Shown piece by piece: positions 1 through 8,546 of a stretch of DNA of 64,000 nt (position 1 is the first letter of the stretch; each line of letters begins with the position of its first letter). The notes under the pieces are model-generated. The model saw nothing but the letters and a program-made list of their open reading frames with translations, was not told the DNA's origin and searched no databases. A program made the position numbers and the translations under genes. The stretch lies in NCBI RefSeq assembly GCF_000241525.1, contig NZ_AHIL01000029.1:1-64000 (forward strand). The letters are read 5' to 3'. The stretch is from Comamonas testosteroni ATCC 11996 (GTDB taxonomy: Bacteria; Pseudomonadota; Gammaproteobacteria; Burkholderiales; Burkholderiaceae_C).

Positions 1-44
1 GCATTGTAGCCTGTTTTCACCAGACTCAAATCAAAGTTTGAAAC

Positions 45-77
45 TTTTTGTCAAGACCCAGAAGGTCTTGACAAAAA
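45..77. repeat. 14-bp inverted repeat next to the tRNA-Ser terminator
   Basis: The arms TTTTTGTCAAGACC and GGTCTTGACAAAAA are perfect complements around a 5-nt loop (CAGAA). The right arm touches the tRNA-Ser terminator hairpin. On the minus strand this would be a second hairpin directly behind the first; on the plus strand it ends in A rather than T and is a poor terminator. A backup terminator or transcript-end stabiliser is the likeliest role. Confidence 0.6.
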
Positions 78-100
78 GAAAAAGCCTCTCGGCTTTTTCT
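77..100 (-). terminator. Intrinsic terminator of tRNA-Ser
   Basis: A perfect 10-bp stem (AGAAAAAGCC / GGCTTTTTCT) with a 4-nt loop lies 7 nt beyond the CCA end of the tRNA. On the minus strand the stem is followed by a run of T, as expected for Rho-independent termination. Confidence 0.8.
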
Positions 101-106
101 TTGATT

Positions 107-199
107 TGGCGGAAACGGAGGGATTCGAACCCTCGATGAGGCTCTACACCCCATACTCCCTTAGCAGGGGAGCACCTTCGGCCACTCGGTCACGTTTCC
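107..199 (-). tRNA. tRNA-Ser (anticodon GCU)
   Basis: On the minus strand the sequence folds as a class II tRNA. The acceptor stem GGAAACG pairs with CGTTTCC, followed by discriminator G and an encoded CCA. The anticodon loop contains CTGCTAA, giving anticodon GCU for AGC/AGU serine codons. A long variable arm typical of tRNA-Ser and a standard T arm (GGTTCGAATCC) are present. The gene lies 54 nt downstream of lysC on the same strand and ends at a strong hairpin. No integrated element or duplicated attachment site is seen at its 3' end. Confidence 0.97.
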
Positions 200-253
200 G
201 GAATGACGCTATTGTAAACAGCTTTTTTGTTCGTTTTTGGAAAGTTGCGAAAA

Positions 254-1519
254 TTATTCGCTTTTGTCCAAACCAAAGGCTGTGTGCAGGGAGCGCACAG
301 CCAGCTCCAGGTACTTCTCGTCGATCACGACCGAAGTCTTGATCTCTGAAGTCGAGATCATCTGGATGTTCACGCCTTCCTTGCTCAGAGCACGGAACAT
401 GGTGGAGGCCACGCCCACATGGCTGCGCATGCCGATGCCGACGATGCTGACCTTGGCGATATTGGGATTGCCCACCACTTCGGAAGCACCCAGTGCAGGA
501 ACAACGCTTTCACGCAGCAGCTCCATGGCGCGCTGGTAGTCGCCCTGGCTCACGGTGAAGCTGAAGTCGGTCTTACCGTCCTTGGAGATGTTCTGGATGA
601 TCACATCGACTTCGATGTTGGCATCGGCCACAGGACCGAGGATGGCAGCAGCCACACCAGGGGTATCAGGCACGCCCAGCACGGAGATCTTGGCCTCGCC
701 ACGGTTGAAAGCGATGCCGGATACGACAGCCTTTTCCATTTTTTCGTCTTCCTCAAAAGTAATCAGCGTGCCGGACTTGGCTTCTTCTTCCAGATCGATA
801 TCCCAGGGCGTGAAGCTGGACAGCACGCGCATGGGCACCTTGTACTTGCCTGCAAACTCCACGGAGCGGATCTGCAGCACCTTGGAGCCCAGGCTGGCCA
901 TTTCCAGCATTTCCTCGAAGCTCACCGTACCCAGGCGCTTGGCAGCAGGCACCACACGGGGATCGGTGGTGTAGACGCCATCCACATCGGTATAGATCAG
1001 GCATTCGGCAGCCTTCAGGGCGGCAGCAACGGCCACGGCAGAAGTATCTGAACCGCCACGACCCAGCGTGGTGATATTGCCTTCGGGATCGATCCCCTGG
1101 AAGCCGGTCACGATCACGACACGACCTGCCTCGAGGTCGGCGCGCACGCGCTTGTCGTCGATGGACTCGATGCGAGCCTTGGTGTAGCTGCTATCGGTGC
1201 GCACGGGCACTTGCCAGCCCGCATAGCTGACGGACTCCATGCCTTCAGCCTGCAGCGCAATGGCCAGCAGCGCCGAGGATGCCTGCTCGCCAGTGGCGGC
1301 CAGCATATCGAGCTCACGATAGTACGAACTCTTGGCGTGGCTGGGAGCCAGTTCGCTGGCCAGACCCAGCAAACGGTTGGTTTCGCCACTCATGGCGCTG
1401 GGCACAACCACCAACTGGTGACCTGCCCGAGCCCATTTGGCCACACGCTTGGCGACGTTGCGGATGCGCTCTGTCGAGCCCATCGAGGTGCCGCCGTATT
1501 TATGAACGATCAGTGCCAT
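254..1519 (-). CDS. lysC: Aspartokinase (aspartate kinase)
   Basis: LysC phosphorylates aspartate with ATP, the first step towards lysine, threonine, methionine and diaminopimelate. The 421-aa protein begins with the kinase signature KYGGTSMGS (residues 7-15) and carries GRGGSDTSA near residue 155, both ATP/aspartate-binding elements. The C-terminal third (from about residue 265) has the two ACT-type regulatory segments of monofunctional aspartokinases, so lysine/threonine feedback is expected from the family. The length equals that of Gram-positive LysC alpha subunits; whether an internal start gives a beta subunit cannot be told here. It lies last in an accA-tilS-lysC row read on the minus strand, and dapA, the next committed lysine step, is far away at 58.4 kb. 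Confidence 0.97.
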   Translation of the reverse strand: MALIVHKYGGTSMGSTERIRNVAKRVAKWARAGHQLVVVPSAMSGETNRLLGLASELAPSHAKSSYYRELDMLAATGEQASSALLAIALQAEGMESVSYAGWQVPVRTDSSYTKARIESIDDKRVRADLEAGRVVIVTGFQGIDPEGNITTLGRGGSDTSAVAVAAALKAAECLIYTDVDGVYTTDPRVVPAAKRLGTVSFEEMLEMASLGSKVLQIRSVEFAGKYKVPMRVLSSFTPWDIDLEEEAKSGTLITFEEDEKMEKAVVSGIAFNRGEAKISVLGVPDTPGVAAAILGPVADANIEVDVIIQNISKDGKTDFSFTVSQGDYQRAMELLRESVVPALGASEVVGNPNIAKVSIVGIGMRSHVGVASTMFRALSKEGVNIQMISTSEIKTSVVIDEKYLELAVRSLHTAFGLDKSE

Positions 1520-1612
1520 TGGATACTAAAGGGTGACGAAACAGCAGCCACGGCGCAGGTCACAAAGGTTTTGGCGCGCCGGCGGTTTTCGTACAGGTAA
1601 AAAAACCAAAAC

Positions 1613-2617
1613 CTAGGAATTGTACCAACCGAGACTTGCCCCCTGGCGCTCCACAAAACCCCGCCCCACCTTGATGTGGATGCGGTGCCCTCGCGTAGTG
1701 CAAACGCCGAGCTGCGCCATGAGCTGCGCAAGCTGGGCCGCAGTCGGCGTTGTGCCATGTTCGGTGCGCAGCCAATAACGCAGAACATTGCCCAGACGTG
1801 CCTCACTCAAACTCTGCAGCGCCTTGATGGCGGGCGGCGCCCCCACCAGCTGCAGATCTGCCGCAGCCTGCTGGTCCAGCAGTTCGGACGCCTGGGCACA
1901 ATGGGCACTGCTGCGCGCAAAGGTGCTGCGAAACTGCGGAAAGACCTGCTCCAGCACTGGCAGCAGCTGAGCCCGGATACGGTTGCGCGTGTAGCCTGGA
2001 TCGGCATTCGTCGGGTCCTCGACCCAGCTCACATCCCTGAGCCGCAACCAGTCGCGCAGCGCCTGGCCCGGCACTGCCAGCAAGGGCCGGAACCACTCCA
2101 GCCCCGCTCTTTGCCAATGGCCGGGCATGGCTGCCAGACCGGCCACACCTGCGCCGCGCGAGAGCGCCAGCAGCAAGGTCTCGACCTGATCGTCGGCATG
2201 CTGGGCCAGCGCCATGGAGCGTACTGCATCCAGCGGCACACCATCTGCAGCCAGCCAGGGCTGGCCGGCCGCCTGAATCAAGGCCGCATAGCGCCCCTGG
2301 CGCGCCGCATCTTCGGGGCTTTGCCCCTGCACGTTGCGCGCATCGATGGCGCAGACCTTGAGGACAATGCCGTGGCTGGCGCATAGCTGCTCGCAGTGCT
2401 GCTGAAAACCATCAGCTGCAGCCTGCAAACCATGGTGCACATGAATCGCCCTCACCTGCCCCGGCCAGCGCGCATGGCAGGCCAGCAGCAGAGCCGACGA
2501 ATCGGCTCCGCCACTGAAGGCCACGACCAGCGGCAGCGGCGGCTTGAATGCAGCGATGGCCGCATCCACCCGAGCCGCCGAAGCCCCCAACAGCTCAGCA
2601 TCTGACTGGGCTTGCAT
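1613..2617 (-). CDS. tilS: tRNA(Ile)-lysidine synthase
   Basis: TilS attaches lysine to C34 of the CAU-anticodon tRNA-Ile, changing its charging and decoding from Met to Ile. The PP-loop motif SGGADS is at residues 35-40, followed by a typical N-type ATP pyrophosphatase domain (HVHHGLQ, LAQHADDQVETLLL). The C-terminal substrate domain is short: 334 aa against about 430 in E. coli, which is common in Burkholderiales. I chose the ATG that follows a GAGGGAG box at about 10 nt; upstream in-frame non-ATG codons would add 13 residues. A hairpin between this gene and accA suggests separate transcripts. Confidence 0.93.
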   Translation of the reverse strand: MQAQSDAELLGASAARVDAAIAAFKPPLPLVVAFSGGADSSALLLACHARWPGQVRAIHVHHGLQAAADGFQQHCEQLCASHGIVLKVCAIDARNVQGQSPEDAARQGRYAALIQAAGQPWLAADGVPLDAVRSMALAQHADDQVETLLLALSRGAGVAGLAAMPGHWQRAGLEWFRPLLAVPGQALRDWLRLRDVSWVEDPTNADPGYTRNRIRAQLLPVLEQVFPQFRSTFARSSAHCAQASELLDQQAAADLQLVGAPPAIKALQSLSEARLGNVLRYWLRTEHGTTPTAAQLAQLMAQLGVCTTRGHRIHIKVGRGFVERQGASLGWYNS

Positions 2618-2712
2618 GAACAACAAACTCCCTCTTTCCAACTCAATAGCGCCCAACGCTTACTTGGCAAAGGCTTAAGGCGTATTTCGCTCATAAACTC
2701 TCGACAAAAACA

Positions 2713-2734
2713 AATGGCTCCCGAAGGAGCCATT
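2713..2734 (-). terminator. Terminator downstream of accA
   Basis: A perfect 9-bp stem (AATGGCTCC / GGAGCCATT) with a 4-nt CGAA loop lies 29 nt past the accA stop. On the minus strand it is followed by TTTGTTTTT, fitting Rho-independent termination between accA and tilS. Confidence 0.75.
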
Positions 2735-2762
2735 GTGCGCAAGCGGCATCAAGCCCGCTGGA

Positions 2763-3740
2763 TCAGCGGTTGTCAGCCTTGGTGTCGGCAAACTTGCCAT
2801 AGCTCTGAATGCGCTCGTAGCGACGATCCTGCAGCTCCTTGGGCTTGAGATCGGTCAGCTGGCGATAGGCGTCACCCAGTGCACGCTTGAGGAAGGCCCC
2901 CATTTGCTTGTGATCGCGGTGAGCACCGCCCACAGGCTCGTTGACGATCTTGTCCACCAGCCCCAGCGCCTTGAGGCGGTGGGCGGTGATGCCCATGGCA
3001 TCCGCTGCTTCCTGGGCTTTTTCGCCGGTCTTCCAAAGAATGGAGGCGCAGCCCTCGGGGCTGATCACCGAGTACACGGAATATTGCAGCATCAGCACCT
3101 GGTCGGCCACGGCAATGGCCAGCGCACCGCCCGAGCCACCTTCACCGATGATGGTGGTGATGATGGGGGTCTGCAACTGAGCCATTTCGTAGATGTTGCG
3201 ACCGATGGCCTCGGACTGACCACGCTCCTCGGCATCGATACCGGGGAAGGCGCCGGGCGTGTCCACAAACGTGAACACGGGCAGCTTGAACTTCTCGGCC
3301 GTCTTCATCAGACGCAAGGCCTTGCGATAGCCCTCGGGGCGCGTCATGCCGAAGTTGCGCAGTGTGCGCTCCTTGGTATCGCGGCCCTTTTGATGACCGA
3401 TCACCATGCAGGGCTGGCCGTTGAAGCGCGCCAGGCCACCGATGATGGACTGGTCATCAGCAAAGTGGCGGTCGCCGTGCATTTCGACAAAGTCGGTAAA
3501 GCACTCGCGCACATAGTCGAGCGTATAGGGGCGCTCGGTATGACGGGCAATCTTGGTGATCTGCCAGGGGGTCAGGTCGCTGTAGATGTCCTTGGTCAGC
3601 TGCAGGCTTTTCTTGCTGAGCTGGTCGATCTCTTCCGAGATATCTACTGCGCTTTCAGTCTGCACATAGCGCAGTTCTTCGATTTTGGATTCGAGTTCTG
3701 CAATGGGCTGCTCAAAATCCAGAAAGTTCTTTTTCGCCAA
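2763..3740 (-). CDS. accA: Acetyl-CoA carboxylase carboxyltransferase subunit alpha
   Basis: AccA forms the carboxyltransferase with AccD and moves CO2 from carboxybiotin to acetyl-CoA, making malonyl-CoA for fatty-acid synthesis. The 325-aa product matches the family throughout, with conserved stretches such as [31 protein letters not shown] and [12 protein letters not shown] place the start at a TTG (product [11 protein letters not shown]) because it has a good AAGGAG box 6 nt upstream and gives the usual family start; an in-frame ATG 39 nt further up has no such support. It lies upstream of tilS on the minus strand, with a terminator after it. accD and the biotin-carrier genes are not in this window. 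Confidence 0.96.
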   Translation of the reverse strand: MAKKNFLDFEQPIAELESKIEELRYVQTESAVDISEEIDQLSKKSLQLTKDIYSDLTPWQITKIARHTERPYTLDYVRECFTDFVEMHGDRHFADDQSIIGGLARFNGQPCMVIGHQKGRDTKERTLRNFGMTRPEGYRKALRLMKTAEKFKLPVFTFVDTPGAFPGIDAEERGQSEAIGRNIYEMAQLQTPIITTIIGEGGSGGALAIAVADQVLMLQYSVYSVISPEGCASILWKTGEKAQEAADAMGITAHRLKALGLVDKIVNEPVGGAHRDHKQMGAFLKRALGDAYRQLTDLKPKELQDRRYERIQSYGKFADTKADNR

Positions 3741-3800
3741 CGTATTTCTCCTTGTGCCAGCCTGTTGCAATCCTTGCAATCGGCCAGTGGACAGATGTCA

Positions 3801-4625
3801 TCAAGCCACAGGCTGCGCCTCGAGCGAGCGCCAAATATACCAAGTTGCAACCGTGCACCACGGTTTCCAAGCCTCGGCAACTTCACGGGCATCGCTGCGA
3901 CTGACAGGATCGCCCGAAAAATGATTGAGAGAGATGCCCTGTATCAAACCGGCATCGTCCAGAGGCAGCACATTGGGCCGCCCCAGGCAGTAAATCAGAA
4001 AATTCTCGGCCGTCCAGCGGCTGAGACCGCGTATGGACATCAGCTCGGCAATGATGACTTCATCGCTCATCTGAGCCCATTCATCCATATGCAGGCGATG
4101 CTCGGTGAAGTGCAGGGCCAGATCGACCAGATAGTCCACCTTGCGAGCCGACAGTCCCGCGCCACGCATATCATCCACCTTGAGCCTGAGCACCTGCTCG
4201 GGCTGCATGGCAGCAGGTAGCCTGGCGAACTTGTTCCACAAGGTCTTGGCCGACTTTGCAGAGATCTGCTGCCCGATGATGGAGCGGGCCAATGTGGCAA
4301 AGGCCTGCTCCTGCCCGCAAGGCTGCAGCGCCTGGCTGCCGAGTTGCGGAATCAGGCGCTTGAGCACGCGATCGCGGCGCATGAGCTGACGGCAGGCCTC
4401 GGCCCAATAGGCAGGCACGCCATCGGGCAGATCCAGATGGATCTTGGGCGCAGCCACTTTGGGCGCGACTGCCTGCTTTGCAGTTGTACCCGCTGGCTGA
4501 GCAATGGCTGCCGCCCCCAAAGGCGCTACAGGCAAAGGCGCAGCCGGCCCCATCGGCACGGGCAGATCAGCCACCAGCGGCAGCTGCTCGAACTCCATGG
4601 TGTCCAGATGCTTGACCGCACTCAT
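3801..4625 (-). CDS. DNA-3-methyladenine glycosylase II family (AlkA-like)
   Basis: This is a helix-hairpin-helix GPD-superfamily glycosylase of 274 aa that should remove alkylated bases from DNA in base-excision repair. The HhH segment reads LMSIRGLSRWTAENFL, and the following LPLDD places the catalytic Asp pair at about residues 223-224. FATLARSIIGQQIS at about residue 110 is the conserved N-terminal helix of the fold. The first roughly 70 residues are Ala/Pro-rich and lack family homology I can see, so they are probably a disordered tail. It sits between cysS and accA, all on the minus strand, with only about 50 nt to cysS, so co-transcription with cysS is plausible. The exact lesion range is inference. 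Confidence 0.88.
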   Translation of the reverse strand: MSAVKHLDTMEFEQLPLVADLPVPMGPAAPLPVAPLGAAAIAQPAGTTAKQAVAPKVAAPKIHLDLPDGVPAYWAEACRQLMRRDRVLKRLIPQLGSQALQPCGQEQAFATLARSIIGQQISAKSAKTLWNKFARLPAAMQPEQVLRLKVDDMRGAGLSARKVDYLVDLALHFTEHRLHMDEWAQMSDEVIIAELMSIRGLSRWTAENFLIYCLGRPNVLPLDDAGLIQGISLNHFSGDPVSRSDAREVAEAWKPWCTVATWYIWRSLEAQPVA

Positions 4626-4675
4626 GCGCGACTCTCCGCACTGCTCACACAGTTGATGGAATATTGCATGCAGCC

Positions 4676-6061
4676 TCAGCCCTTTGCGGCCGCTTCCCAG
4701 CTCGTGCCCGCAGCCGAGTCCTTGAGGACGATGCCCTGCTCGAGCAGTTCCTTGCGGATGCGGTCTGCCTCGGCCCAGTTCTTGGCTGCCTTGGCGGCTG
4801 TGCGGGCAGCGATCTGCGCTTCGATGGCAGCAGCATCCACGCCTTCAGCGCCAGCTTGCAAGAACTTCTGGGGCTCGGTCTGCAGCAGACCCAGGCTTGC
4901 TCCCAGCACCTTGAGCAGGCCCGCCACTTCAGGCGACTTGCTGCGGTTGACCTCTGCGGCCAGCTCGAACAACACGGCCACGGCTTCGGGTGTGCCAAAG
5001 TCCTCATCCATCGCCGCCTTGAAGCGGGCGGCGTAGGAATTGCTCCAGTCGATCTGCACCTCGGCGGGGGCCACCAGATCCAGGGCGGTATAGAGGCGCT
5101 TGAGCGCACCACGCGCATCATCGAGATGCACGTTGGAATAGTTCAGCGGGCTGCGGTAGTGGCTGCGCACGACGAAGAACCGGATGGTCTCGGCGTCGTA
5201 TTCCTTGAGCACATCGCGGATGGTGAAAAAGTTGCCCAGCGACTTGGACATCTTCTCGTTGTCCACATTGATGAAGCCGTTGTGCATCCAGGTACGGGCA
5301 AACGGCTTTCCGGTCGCGCCTTCGCTCTGGGCAATCTCGTTCTCGTGGTGAGGGAACTGCAGATCGGCACCACCTCCGTGGATATCAAAGCTCTCGCCCA
5401 GCAGCTCGCAACCCATGGCCGAGCATTCGATATGCCAGCCGGGTCGACCCTCACCAAACGGGCTCTGCCATTTCACATCGGCCGGCTCGTCGGCCTTGGA
5501 CGACTTCCACAGCACAAAGTCCAGCGGATCATGCTTGCCGTCAGCCACGGCCACACGCTCACCGGCGTTGAGTTCATCCAGCGTCTTGCCCGAAAGCTTG
5601 CCGTAGCCAGGGAACTTGCGCACGGCGTAGTTCACATCGCCATTGCCGGCCTGATAGGCCAGACCCTTGGTCTGCAGCTGAGCGATCATGCTCAGCATCT
5701 GCGGCACGTATTCGGTGGCGCGCGGCTCCAGCGTGGGGCGCTCGATACCCAGCGCATCCGCATCCTGGTGCAGCGCATCGATCATGCGATCGGTGAGGCT
5801 GCGTATGGTCTCGCCGTTTTCCACCGCGCGCCTGATGATCTTGTCGTCGATGTCGGTGATGTTGCGCACATAGGTCACCTTGTAGCCGCTGGCACGCAGC
5901 CAGCGCTGCACCACGTCGAAAGCCACCATGGAGCGCGCGTGGCCCAGGTGGCACAGGTCATAGACCGTCATGCCACAGACGTACATACGCACATGGCCCG
6001 GCTCCAGCGGCGAAAACGATTCCAGTGCACGCGACAGCGTGTTGTAGATACGCAAACTCAT
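4676..6061 (-). CDS. cysS: Cysteinyl-tRNA synthetase
   Basis: CysRS charges tRNA-Cys with cysteine. The class I HIGH-type motif HLGH is at residues 38-41 and the KMSKS motif ([10 protein letters not shown]) near residue 266. Cys29 and the GWHIECSAM segment supply the family zinc-site ligands. The 461-aa length from the chosen ATG (MSLRIYN) agrees with E. coli CysS; a longer reading frame would add 20 residues without family similarity. The segment before the ATG lacks a strong ribosome binding site. It is the first gene of the minus-strand block and is divergent from the TPR gene. Confidence 0.97.
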   Translation of the reverse strand: MSLRIYNTLSRALESFSPLEPGHVRMYVCGMTVYDLCHLGHARSMVAFDVVQRWLRASGYKVTYVRNITDIDDKIIRRAVENGETIRSLTDRMIDALHQDADALGIERPTLEPRATEYVPQMLSMIAQLQTKGLAYQAGNGDVNYAVRKFPGYGKLSGKTLDELNAGERVAVADGKHDPLDFVLWKSSKADEPADVKWQSPFGEGRPGWHIECSAMGCELLGESFDIHGGGADLQFPHHENEIAQSEGATGKPFARTWMHNGFINVDNEKMSKSLGNFFTIRDVLKEYDAETIRFFVVRSHYRSPLNYSNVHLDDARGALKRLYTALDLVAPAEVQIDWSNSYAARFKAAMDEDFGTPEAVAVLFELAAEVNRSKSPEVAGLLKVLGASLGLLQTEPQKFLQAGAEGVDAAAIEAQIAARTAAKAAKNWAEADRIRKELLEQGIVLKDSAAGTSWEAAAKG

Positions 6062-6283
6062 GAATCTTGAAATTGGGAGAGAGGGTGGCGACCAGCAGCA
6101 CTGGTCATGCCTGCGATGCATAAACCGTGCCTGCCATTCCCTGAGGCTGAAAAATGCGCACTAGCATCCAGACACATCCCGGTCCGGCCAGACGCCTAAG
6201 CGCCGCACACCCCTCAGCTACAATTCCCCCCAGTATAAGCTCCCGCCGCAGCGCAGTTCTTGCGGCGCCATGAAAGCACCTAC

Positions 6284-6847
6284 ATGCCTGTACGCAACTT
6301 GTTCAGTACCGCAGCGCGTGCGGCAGCCCTGGCTGCCTTGCTCGCTGCAGGTAGCGCCCACGCCGACGATTACACGGATGTTGCCCAGTTGCTCAAAAGC
6401 GGCAAGACGCAGCAGGCGCTGCAAAAAGCGGACACCTATTTGGCCAAAAATGCGCGCGACCCACAGATGCGCTTTCTGCGCGGCATTGCGCTGAGCAATG
6501 ACGGCAAGACCGAGGACGCGATTGCGGCTTTTCGCCAGCTGACCGAGGACTATCCCGAGCTGCCCGAGCCCTATAACAACCTGGCCGTGATCTATGCACG
6601 CCAGGGCGATCTGGATCGCGCTCGCTCCGCACTTGAAGCTGCCGTGCGCAACAATCCGAACTATGCCGTGGCACATGAGAACCTGGGCGATATCTATGCC
6701 CGCCTGGCCTATCAGTCCTATGCGCAGTCCCTGGCCAAGGGCGGCCGCCCAGCAGCGCTAAACCCCAAGCTCAAGCAGCTCAAGGACCTGCTGCAGCCTG
6801 CGGCCTCCCTCGCAACGCCAGCCCCGGCCCAGCCTGCTCAGCGCTGA
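6284..6847 (+). CDS. Secreted tetratricopeptide-repeat protein
   Basis: The 187-aa product starts with a signal peptide (MPVRNLFSTAARAAALAALL, cleavage probably after AHA near residue 28), so it should act in the periplasm. The mature part has at least three TPR units: QALQKADTYLAKNARDP, EDAIAAFRQLTEDYPE and LDRARSALEAAVRNNPN. A Pro/Ala-rich tail follows. TPR folds bind other proteins, and the partner is unknown. It precedes two cyclophilin genes in the same direction, which suggests, without proving, a link with envelope protein folding. I chose the ATG giving a compact signal peptide; an upstream in-frame start would add 8 residues. Confidence 0.85.
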   Translation: MPVRNLFSTAARAAALAALLAAGSAHADDYTDVAQLLKSGKTQQALQKADTYLAKNARDPQMRFLRGIALSNDGKTEDAIAAFRQLTEDYPELPEPYNNLAVIYARQGDLDRARSALEAAVRNNPNYAVAHENLGDIYARLAYQSYAQSLAKGGRPAALNPKLKQLKDLLQPAASLATPAPAQPAQR

Positions 6848-6979
6848 AGCGGTTTTTTGCCATCGCCGCCCTTCTCCTTCTTGTGAAGCAGGCCGGCGCC
6901 CTCAGCTGCCTCAAGCCTGTTTTTCGCAGCCGCTATCCCAGCGGCCCTGCCCAAGGCCCACTTACCCAGGAATATGACC

Positions 6980-7564
6980 ATGCTGAATTTCCGTCGAAAC
7001 AGCCTCAAAGCTCTGTCCGCCATTGCGCTGACAGCCACTGTTTTTGCAATCCCCGGCCTGGCCCAGGCGCAATCCAAGGTGCAGCTCAAGACCAGCATGG
7101 GCGATATCGTGCTGGAACTGAACGATGCCAAGGCGCCCAAGAGCGCCGCCAATTTTCTGCAATATGTGCGCGACAAGCACTATGACGGCACGGTGTTCCA
7201 CCGCGTGATTGACGGCTTCATGATCCAGGGTGGCGGCATGGACGCCAATCTGAATGAAAAGCCCACACGCGCCCCGATTCCGCTGGAAGCCAGCAACGGC
7301 CTCAAGAACGACCGCGGCACGATTGCCATGGCGCGCACCGGCAACCCCAACTCTGCCACCTCGCAGTTCTTCATCAATGTGGTGAACAACGACATGCTCA
7401 ACGCCCCCAAGCCCGACGGCCATGGCTATGCCGTCTTCGGCAAAGTCGTCAAGGGCATGGATGTGGTGGACAAAATCCGCGCCGTGGCTACGGGCAACCG
7501 TGGCATGCACCAGAATGTGCCCACGACGCCGGTAACAATCCTCTCTGCCACCGAAATCAAGTAA
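6980..7564 (+). CDS. ppiA: Periplasmic cyclophilin-type peptidyl-prolyl isomerase
   Basis: Cyclophilins interconvert cis and trans X-Pro bonds. The 194-aa product has a clear signal peptide ending in AQA near residue 31, placing it in the periplasm. The core carries [34 protein letters not shown] and HGYAVFGKV, matching the bacterial PpiA/PpiB active site (Arg of FHRVI, Gln of QFF). Two ATGs lie 6 nt apart; the second has the better distance to the CCAGGA box. The next gene is a second, cytosolic cyclophilin, so the pair looks like an old tandem duplication that split by compartment. Confidence 0.93.
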   Translation: MLNFRRNSLKALSAIALTATVFAIPGLAQAQSKVQLKTSMGDIVLELNDAKAPKSAANFLQYVRDKHYDGTVFHRVIDGFMIQGGGMDANLNEKPTRAPIPLEASNGLKNDRGTIAMARTGNPNSATSQFFINVVNNDMLNAPKPDGHGYAVFGKVVKGMDVVDKIRAVATGNRGMHQNVPTTPVTILSATEIK

Positions 7565-7633
7565 ACAACCCGGCGGCGCTGCACCTGCCGGGCTGCACCC
7601 GCCTCTTTACTCCTTCCTCTAGAAAGCACAGAC

Positions 7634-8161
7634 ATGAGCAATCCCCAAGTCGAACTGCACGTGACCATCAACGTGGCTGACACCGCAACCCAGGGCGTGA
7701 TCACCCTGGAACTGGACGCCGTGAACGCGCCCAAGTCCACCGAGAACTTCCTGAGCTACGTGAACCAGGGCTTCTACAACGGCACCATCTTCCACCGCGT
7801 GATCAAGAACTTCATGATCCAGGGTGGCGGTTTTGCAGCCGACATGAAGCAAAAGGAAACTGCTGCTCCCATCGAGAACGAAGCCAAGAACGGCCTGAAG
7901 AACGACAAGTACACGATTGCCATGGCTCGCACCAGCGATCCTCACAGCGCAACCGCCCAGTTCTTCATCAACACCGTGGACAACGGCTTCCTGAACCACA
8001 CCGCCCCCACCGGCCAAGGCTGGGGCTATGCCGTGTTCGGCAAGGTCGTCAAGGGTGAAGAAGTCGTGGACGCCATCAAGAAGGTGCGCACCACCCGCAA
8101 GGGCTTCCACGACGACGTGCCTTTCGACGCCGTGGTGATCGACAAGGCCGTGGCCCTGTAA
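7634..8161 (+). CDS. ppiB: Cytosolic cyclophilin-type peptidyl-prolyl isomerase
   Basis: This 175-aa protein lacks a signal peptide and is the cytosolic partner of the preceding isomerase. It has the same catalytic segments ([45 protein letters not shown]). Conserved Arg, Phe and Gln positions are intact, so it should be active on prolyl bonds of cytosolic proteins. The gene is 69 nt downstream of ppiA in the same direction and may share its transcript. A GC-rich intergenic repeat begins directly after the stop. Confidence 0.94.
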   Translation: MSNPQVELHVTINVADTATQGVITLELDAVNAPKSTENFLSYVNQGFYNGTIFHRVIKNFMIQGGGFAADMKQKETAAPIENEAKNGLKNDKYTIAMARTSDPHSATAQFFINTVDNGFLNHTAPTGQGWGYAVFGKVVKGEEVVDAIKKVRTTRKGFHDDVPFDAVVIDKAVAL

Positions 8162-8186
8162 TTTGATCCCCCTGAGCCGCTTTGCG

Positions 8187-8276
8187 GCTTCCCCCTGAGG
8201 GGGACGACGGCCTCGCTGCGGGGCGGCCCTTGCTTGCCGTCTCTCGCACGAGGCCTTTGTTGTTTTAGAAGCCGCT
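8187..8276. repeat. GC-rich intergenic repeat, copy 1
   Basis: The segment starts with hairpin-forming GC-rich sequence (GAGCCGC TTT GCGGCTT lies just before it, then CCCCCTGAGGGGG) and runs through ACGACGGCCTCGCTGCG and TTGCTTGCCGT to TTGTTTT. A second copy offset by 251 bp starts at 8451. Repeats of this kind are common between genes in Comamonadaceae as I know them; a search of a complete genome would show the copy number. Confidence 0.75.
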
Positions 8277-8375
8277 TACTTCACGACTTCCGCAAAACGG
8301 GTTCTGTCAGGATGACTGCCTGCGGGAAGCAGGCTGTTGTTGCCTTCTTGTTTGCGCAAGTCCTCACTTGTTCAA

Positions 8376-8546
8376 ATGACTGAATCCATCGTTCATTCAG
8401 ATCCCCGCACGACTGCGCCTCAGGTGACGCAGCTGCAAGGTGCCCCCGGCTGGGACGACGGCCTCGCTGCGAGGCGGCTCTTGCTTGCCGTCACTCGCTC
8501 TGAGCCGTTATTGTTTTCAGGCTGCGTAACATCATCACATGACTGA
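8376..8546 (+). pseudogene. Duplicated 5' end of lpxH, now a 56-codon upstream reading frame
   Basis: The first about 76 bp repeat the lpxH start: both contain GATCCCCGCACGACTGC, then CTCAGGTG and CAGCTGCAAGG. The encoded peptide begins MTESIVHSDPRTTAPQV where LpxH has MTDSSDPRTTAPQV. After GAPGW the frame runs into repeat copy 2 and ends at a TGA that overlaps the lpxH ATG (ATGACTGA). It is therefore a broken copy as a gene, but could act as a translated leader coupled to lpxH. No strong ribosome binding site is visible before its ATG. Confidence 0.75.
8451..8527. repeat. GC-rich intergenic repeat, copy 2
   Basis: This copy aligns with copy 1 at an offset of 251 bp. ACGACGGCCTCGCTGCG and CTTGCTTGCCGT are identical and the distal part (TTGTTTT, then a GC-rich end) is diverged. 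It is placed between the broken and intact lpxH starts, directly abutting the duplicated GGCTGG, so the unit [repeat + lpxH start] occurs twice in tandem. Confidence 0.75.

Noticed and set aside
1-200. tRNA-Ser as an integration site for a mobile element
   Set aside because: No repeat of the tRNA 3' end and no integrase gene are visible; the left flank is cut by the window edge.
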